Both the position numbers and the translations under genes were made by a program. Below the pieces are notes generated by a model. The model was not told the origin of the DNA and did no database searches. It saw only the letters and a program-made list of their open reading frames with translations. A DNA stretch of 64,000 nucleotides from Trichosphaerium sp. ATCC 40318 (taxonomy: Eukaryota > Discosea > Flabellinia > Trichosidae). Of the stretch, positions 58,031 to 64,000 are shown one piece after another. Numbering within the stretch: position 1 is the first letter of the stretch; each line of letters begins with the position of its first letter. The stretch spans positions 496,001-560,000 of the forward strand of contig JALMLS010000612.1 of NCBI GenBank assembly GCA_038496445.1. The letters are read 5' to 3'.

Positions 58031-60013
58031 TTAGAGAATAAGATACTTATGGTTTGGTGGAGTTGGGGGCAAGGGAGAAAAATGGAAAGACATTGATTAA
58101 AAAATTGTAAAAACGTGAAGTTTTACGTACGAATTCGTATTCGTCAGTGAAGCTGCCGACAATGTCTGTGAGGTTTTCGAATAGCTTGCTTACGTAGAGG
58201 TTAGGCAATGATAATGCCATATCTCTTGGTGTTGCCCATGTCAATACAACGCGTTCTTTTGTTTGTTGGAACCTTAAAAACTCAAAGTCAGCATACTTAA
58301 TTTTACAAATCGTTTTGTTTTTTCTTGGAGTCAAAAATCTTTTTCTGTTGCATACCTAACGTGACATCCAAGCTCAGTTTGAATATCCTTTTGCCATACT
58401 CCAATAGGAATAGAAGTTAATGGTTTGCCTAAACATCATTATGAGAACAAAGGCGAAAAGGGGTTCAGTTGCATAACAAAAAACTCGAGTAAACCATACC
58501 AACAATACGCTTCAAAATGACACTATTTTTCCTCGTGTCAGCAAAGTTAAGGTATGCAGAATCAGCTCCAAATTTTGAAACTATTTCGTCATGGATTTCT
58601 TGTGCTTTATCAATCTCTGGGAATGCAACCATAAAGTACTTACTACAGAGACAAGAAAATGAGAAAAAACAACCCGAAAGAAACGAAGAGAGAAAAAAAA
58701 AACCAAAAAAATCTTGTTTCATGTCATCTGCAACGTACTCATCTGAAGTGATTGTAACAGGTGGTTTATGTGGTTCTAAGAGTGCTGAGATCTTTGCGAT
58801 ATCTTTTCCCCATGTAGGAATCTGCAAGCAAAATACAGGCGCTTTGTAAATTTGCTCTTTAGGTCCACTGATTTTTCTAGTAAAAAGCGCTGTATTGAAC
58901 ACGCTTGGGATACCGTTTGTGAAGATTCTATTAATGCCACTACGTGTAGTAAACTTTGCAGTAATAAATCTAAAGTCTTATGAGATTACGGCCATATAAA
59001 AAGAAATACAATGCAAACCAAAAAAGGCAAAAAAAAATAAAGTACAAATAAGTCGCGAGTGTCACTCTTACCTGCTGCATGTAAGAGGTCGGAAACCAAC
59101 TTTAAACTCAGAAATAGGTCCAAAGTGATCTATCAAACGTTGCTTTAAAGCACCAACAGTAGGCCAAAATGACACGCCATCAAAAACGACATCTACCCAA
59201 TCAGGTGTATCCATAGGACATCCTTTCTTCTCTATAGCTTTAAAGCCCAATCCAGCTGTAAAAACACGACCTCTAATTTGAAGGCCGTTTAATTTACGCA
59301 TAGCAATCATACAATCTCTACGCTTATAGAATTCCACTCTGAACCTAAAACGAAGCGTCAGTCACTGAAGAGAAAAAAAATACAAATAAAAAAGAAGAAA
59401 AGTGCGCTTGTATTAGGTTCATAGCGTACGTATTGACTGGAAATAATGAGCTGGAAGTACCACGGACTTTTGTAAGCTTATATATCTGATGAATGTTAGA
59501 ATTATTGCGCTTGAAAGGTGTTTCAAAAAAAAAACAACAAAAAAGTGTCACGCACCTTTGGTAAGTGTAATTCGGACAAAACCTCTTGCATGTCTTTGTA
59601 ACTGAGTATATCTGAGCTAATATCAAGCCTGTTGTCGTAAACAATTAGACTTTCTGAGCACACTTTTTCTTTACGGAGCGCTAATGGGTGTGTTAGCATA
59701 TTAAAACTCGTTTTGATCACGTACCAACGTCGCTTTTGTTTTCCCAACAGCTTTGCCATACTTTTGGTTCAAAATTTAGTTTCCACTTCCTACGAAGCTG
59801 TACAGGTTAGCCACGGAACATAAACGGCGAGGAAACATTTCAGAAATTGAATGAATTTTACAACAGGCTTACTTGTCTTGTACGAAGCTCTTTCACCTTG
59901 TTGGTGTAGCCAGGGCCTGATTTCTTCTTATACCGACCAATACTACTGGATAATCTTTGAATATCCTTTTGTTCCTTTTGCCTGGCGACAGCGACGCGTT
60001 TACGAGAGGGCAT
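58031..60013 (-). CDS. RRM-like RNA-binding protein
   Basis: A minus-strand, multi-exon gene. The start at 60013 (MPSRKRVAVARQKEQ, basic) is preferred: its second exon (LRRKWKLNFEPK...) splices through GTACGTGA...CATTAG in phase into ALRKEKVCSESLIVYD. Then come LSYKDMQEVLSELHLPK, VEFYKRRDCMIAMRKLNGLQIRG (RRM RNP-like pattern) and PDWVDVVFDG...LKQRLIDHFGPISEFKVG (second RRM-like unit). The arrangement recalls AKAP17A/SFRS17A splicing-linked proteins, but weakly. Later exons encode PTWGKDIAKISALLEPHKPP and KYFMVAFPEIDKAQEIHDEI. The C-terminus near 58031-58047 is uncertain. Confidence 0.65.
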
Positions 60014-60333
60014 GATCAAAAATAACCGTGTACAATGTTGTAATTTACTCGCAATGACCCAATTTCTGCAAAACAGCAACTATAAACACTCTAAACGGCT
60101 TCAACTGACAACCACTACATGCAAAACTACGACTCGTGAAGATTGAGCAAGTTTTGAGACATTTCACATAACTCAAACATTTTGTTTGTTTAAAGTTTAG
60201 TCCTTACAACGACGTTCGCGGCTAGTACTTTACACAATATCTTTGTTTTGTATAATAACATCACAGGTTATGTTTCTTTTTTTTCTTTCTTTTCGGCTTT
60301 GTCAACAACTTCAATAACTGCAACTACAATCTT

Positions 60334-61407
60334 CTAGATGGCTGGTTTCGCAGCTTCAATGATCATTTCAGCCATAGTAGTGAACAACTCATCAAGGTGT
60401 TTGCCAGTAGCAGCAGATGTTTCAATATAAGATACTTCTTCCTTATTAGCCAACGCCTATTTAAAACAGAAGTCAGACTACTAAACAAGGCACACAGTTC
60501 CGAAAATAAAAGAAAAACAAACAACAGAACAACAAATAATTTGAGAAATTACCTCTGCTTGTTCTCTTGTAATTACGCGATCTCCTTCTAAATCAGCCTT
60601 GTTTCCAACCAAAATTAACTGTACGCCTTGCTTGGCATACCTCTTTACCTCCGTAAACCATAATTCAAGTTGTTCGTAGCTCTCTTGACTAGTAATATCG
60701 TATACAATAACAACACCTTCTGAATTTCCGTAGAAAGAACTGGTTATTGTCCTAAATTTTTCTTGGCCTGCTGTGTCGTGCTGGTGGTTCGTTAAGGGTT
60801 TTTTCAATAGAAAAAGCGCGTGTAAGCACAAGTTTTGTCAAAATTATACGAAAAGTTGTCCGTTTTTCTGCATTTTAAGTTAACAAGGGCGTTGTTTGGA
60901 AAGGATACAAGCGTAATTTTCACTTTTTGCCTGTCAGCAACTTCAATTATTTTTGTTTTGGATGCGCTAACGTCAATGCCATCTGCAGGAAATTGATTAT
61001 CCTATGGAAGTAGTTGGTTAGTTTTAAATTAACGGTTGTTTGCCACAATAAAACTCAATAATAAAACTGACAAGCGTGTCACGCACCGTGAACTTTACCA
61101 ACATGCTAGTTTTGCCCACACCTTTGGTTTGTTAATTAAAACAATTTATTCCTTATAATGTTATGCACCTGGATGGCCCACCAAAAAGAACTGCTGGTGA
61201 TGGCTATATGCTCAGTTAATCCTTGCAGCGAACTTAGGGACTTACTCGTGGTTACTTTGATCTGAAGAGCCCGAACCAGACTCACTGCAACACATTCCCC
61301 CCATTGTAAATAAACCAAGCTTTGTAAATGGATTTATATACTACTAACCTCGTTAGGTCGATATCAAACAGCTGAGGTTCTTGAGCTCCAAACAAGGGCG
61401 TGTGCAT
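60334..61407 (-). CDS. atypical Rab-like small GTPase without C-terminal prenylation site
   Basis: Exons encode FFLVGHPGVGKTSMLVKFT (P-loop), DNQFPADGIDVSASK (switch I region), HDTAGQEKFRTITSSFYG (G3), then VVIVYDITSQESYEQL, LVGNKADLEG (G4) and YIETSAATGKHLDELF (G5). So four G motifs are normal, but the switch I Thr that holds magnesium is absent (ADGID where Rabs have TIGVD). The protein ends AAKPAI with TAG, without any Cys for geranylgeranyl attachment. Two starts are possible: ATG 61407 with an intron 61285-61348, or ATG 61304 inside that intron, giving MGGMCCSES, an N-myristoylation and palmitoylation pattern as in plant ARA6. Membrane traffic is the likely area. Confidence 0.75.
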
Positions 61408-61778
61408 ACTATGTACGTAGTACGGTTCACGAAAGTTTTGTAAAAGGAGTGAAAGGTCATTGACACAATTTAGTGTAAAAAAGCGCTCAAGTAATTGCCT
61501 AACGTACAGTAAGCGGGGTTGCGTCCACCAAATGCTACTAAAGCCTAAAAATATTCGCGAAATTTGACTTTTATGCAAATTGTTGCCAAACTGCAACTCA
61601 CAAGTTTTTAAGGCAAAATCACGAAAAAATACCACCGCAAACTATGCTGTCAATACTCTAACGTAATCGCTGTGTTCCTTTTCAAAAAAATAAAAAAAAA
61701 CGGTTCAAATCATCACATCTGATCAGAATACTATCGCGTTTTGAGTTTATTGACACTTCACAAAGATCAGAATAATGT

Positions 61779-63112
61779 CTATTGTTTAGCACGAAGGTGT
61801 TTAGCGAATTGCTCAACAACATGTTTGTTTGCTTCTGCAACTGGCTTTTTATATGGGCCATCAATGGTAGTGTTATCACTAAACGCAACATTAGTTAATT
61901 GTTTCCACAACAAGCAGCGTAAAACCTAAAAACCAAAAAGTTCTGAGAAAAACAGAAACGTACGTAGATACATCCTTTGTCTCGTTCTTGGATACAAGTG
62001 CTTGCCAGTAAGCGTGGGTCTCTTCGACTACTTCAATAGCGAATTTCTAGATTCAGTGAGCATAGAAAGGCGCATGGTATTGTGTTTAAATTACCTTTGG
62101 TTGAGGTTGGTTATCATACGCAAAGACATTTTGTGGTTTGCCGTCAGGGACCTTGTAGTCGCGCAAGAACTCGAATACTTGCTTCAATTTTCCTGGGTAA
62201 ACCTTTTCGACATCTTCGAGCTCTAAATCTCAAACAGTGAGCAAAAACAAGAAAGGTTTTCCCGTTTTATCAATAAAACAAGAGAAAATAATGTACCGTT
62301 AATTTGGCTGGCCTTTGGGTCGTTGACGTCAATGGCAATAATTTTCCAGTCAGTCTCGCCTATATTTCATTACTTTCGGGCAAGTTGCGAAAGTATTTCT
62401 GCAGAATAACAAAAAAACTGCATACCTTCGTCAATCATAGCGTAAACGCCTACTACTTTGACGGCAATGGCATCGCCAGTGTTATGTTGTACGTCACCAA
62501 TCTCGCAAACGTCCAAAGGATCGTTATCACCTACAGTAGCGGTAAGACAACGTAAAATCGGGAAGTAAACAGAAACATATTTTTAAAAGACTGAGCGTGG
62601 CGTTGAGAACAGCAATAGTTGTGTTGCACATTTGACCTTTGCTCATGATTTGTTTTCGTTGATTGTAAGCTGATAAATTAAAGTTGTACCTTTAGCTTTA
62701 GTGCCCTCATGGGTCTTGGTTGGGTCCTCCCATGTTTGTGGGATAGCACCATAGTTGAATGGGTATTTAAGGGCTACGTAGCGCAATTTTCCTTTCTATC
62801 ATTGTTATTTTAGCTGTAGAGGCGTAGGGTACCTTAGTATCTTGCTTGATTGGGTTGAAAGGCTCGTCACGGCTGATCTCGAGTTTTGGTTGTGTAGTAC
62901 GTGGAATCTCTACAATCATGGTGGCAACAGCATTGGCTTTGTCTAACCAGCAAGGAATATCATGGAAAGGCGAAACAACAGCTCCGTCAGCAGAAACTGA
63001 TAATACATGTCAAAACAACGCTTGTAGGGCATGGTAAGGCAGTACCGAAAAATTGTCTCCACTCTAAAGTGCCAAAGTGTCCAACAGTTGCTGTAGTGTA
63101 TTTTTGTGCCAT
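61779..63112 (-). CDS. family I inorganic pyrophosphatase
   Basis: A minus-strand, multi-exon gene, start [15 protein letters not shown]. Landmarks: [24 protein letters not shown], then [13 protein letters not shown], where the Asp residues bind the catalytic Mg ions, [37 protein letters not shown] and [10 protein letters not shown]. This is the eukaryotic (about 280-residue) type, close to yeast IPP1. It hydrolyses pyrophosphate to drive biosynthetic reactions. No targeting signal is seen, so it is cytosolic. The sequence ends in a short basic tail (HLRAKQ). Confidence 0.92.
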
Positions 63113-63368
63113 ATGTGGTTGTAATCGGTAATTGAGACTCGAGATAAGGTAGATTAATTAAGTCATTTTTACGCTCCTACACTTTTCGCAATTTTAAACA
63201 CAATTGTTGGTACAGTGATCGTTTTTTAAAAGGTGTCGCTGTTTTTATATCCATTTTGAGCATGTGAAACTATTAATTAGTTGAACGGTTTTCTGTAGTG
63301 AGAGAGGAACACGTGAGTTAGGTGAAAAATGTTGTTTATTTTTACTTTTTGTACTTTATTTTTCCGAT

Positions 63369-64000
63369 TTACCACCAGAAATTGCTGTCATTAAAGAAGT
63401 TATCTCTTCGTCTACCAAACGGATACATATCTTGTTGTCTAAATTGAGGTGCCCTTCTTACTTTAGGAATTGTTACACGTATATTACCTCCCTTGTCTAA
63501 AAAAATCAAAGATGTCAGCCACAACTGTTAAATTTTGGGGCATGCCAACCCAGAACGTACATGTTGCTGTTATTTCTGATGCATTGCAATCATCGGGTAC
63601 ATAATATGACTTTGTAAATGACCCAAAGCGCCCTGAACCAAGACGTAACATCAACTAAACAAAACCATTAACCAGCTGTTTTGGTGAGTCCTTTATCAGT
63701 ACCTCATCATCTTCTATGTCGTCTATATCGTACATAGATCCTTCCCTAACTTGTCTTATTTTCTGTTTCATAAGTGCTATATCACGTGGGGTAGGTCCAC
63801 GGAATCCCTACATTAAACGTCAATGAAAAACAATGCCGAAAAGAGACTCACCTTAATTACAAGTGTATCGCCCTTTTCTGTCAATGTAATTGACATATCT
63901 TCATCCGATACACCTGGTACATATCCTGTAATAACATATGCGCCTGTCTGTTCTCTAACCTAAACTCATCGTTAAAACTAAAAGTGGTCTAACTATGCAA
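63369..64000 (-). CDS. small heat-shock protein (HSP20), 5' end outside the window
   Basis: Exons on the minus strand from the window edge to TAA at 63369. They encode VREQTGAYVITGYVPGVSDED, MSITLTEKGDTLVIKG, then after an acidic insert (DIDDIEDDEV) GRFGSFTKSYYVPDDCNASEITA and DKGGNIRVTIPKVRR, the alpha-crystallin domain. The end is rich in Arg, Phe and Asn. The insert between strands is longer than usual. Small HSPs hold unfolding proteins as oligomers. The N-terminal region is missing because the gene runs off the window. Confidence 0.85.

Noticed and set aside
59523-59759. ATG at 59759 as the start of the RRM-like protein
   Set aside because: That frame enters a clear intron (gtacgtga...cattag); the upstream start at 60013 splices in phase into the conserved part.

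Overview
The window is nuclear DNA from a compact, gene-dense, AT-rich eukaryote. Nearly every gene is cut by many short introns (about 39-80 bp, a few longer). The standard code is used: TAA, TAG and TGA all end genes. The commonest 5' splice site begins GTAC (often GTACGT) and most 3' sites end in TAG or CAG. The gene set is that of a free-living or lightly parasitic unicell: ABCE1, ribosomal protein uL22, transketolase, mitochondrial intermediate peptidase, xanthine dehydrogenase, short alpha-actinin, SMYD and MYND proteins, TRAPPC2L, dolichol kinase, AP-2 mu, NTF2, malectin, inorganic pyrophosphatase and small HSP. Secreted or GPI-tailed and Cys-rich surface proteins are also present. I cannot fix the lineage from sequence alone; an early-diverging fungus, another opisthokont or an amoebozoan-like protist are all possible.

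Layout. 1-10.6 kb: the tail of a GDSL-type hydrolase, a membrane-anchored class B-type acid phosphatase, a tiny secreted kelch protein divergent from uL22, ABCE1 with a 5S rRNA gene inside one intron, a small unknown gene and a GPI-tailed surface protein. 10.7-24.2 kb: a minus-strand block of transketolase, a very small basic protein, a WW-like protein, a 54-bp-arm inverted repeat, mitochondrial intermediate peptidase and xanthine dehydrogenase with an N-terminal extension. 25-31.4 kb: a Cys-rich secreted protein, a beta-trefoil lectin and almost 3 kb without recognisable genes. 31.4-46 kb: MYND protein, SMYD protein with a Tudor-like tail, alpha-actinin, TRAPPC2L, dolichol kinase, PlsC-type acyltransferase, AP-2 mu and a phytanoyl-CoA dioxygenase-like enzyme. 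46.3-50.8 kb: a rearranged zone described below. 52.2-64 kb: NTF2, malectin protein, an unknown secreted protein, a small zinc-motif protein, PREY (UPF0434/Trm112-like), an RRM-like protein, an atypical Rab-like GTPase, inorganic pyrophosphatase and a small HSP running off the end.

Most unusual content. (1) A complete 5S rRNA gene sits in sense orientation inside a 358-bp intron of ABCE1, the ribosome-recycling ATPase. (2) An F-box domain is spliced in frame to a PPP-family phosphatase domain whose metal-binding motifs are substituted (GNIQG for GDIHG, GNYVNRG for GDYVDRG), so it is probably a pseudophosphatase. It exists as two divergent inverted copies: one has lost its 3' end against a fragment of the SMYD gene, the other is split by about 1.1 kb carrying telomere-like TTAGGG tracts. 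(3) Several inverted fragment duplications (SMYD, TRAPPC2L, F-box/PPP) suggest local fold-back or break-repair events. (4) Some introns are multiples of three without stops, so they look like coding sequence until aligned with the protein family.

Cell biology. Translation (uL22, 5S, ABCE1), vesicle traffic (AP-2 mu, TRAPPC2L, Rab-like), glycoprotein synthesis and quality control (dolichol kinase, malectin) and primary metabolism are all represented. Genes are packed with very short divergent promoters, for example 89 bp between kelch and uL22 and 119 bp between the acyltransferase and AP-2 mu.
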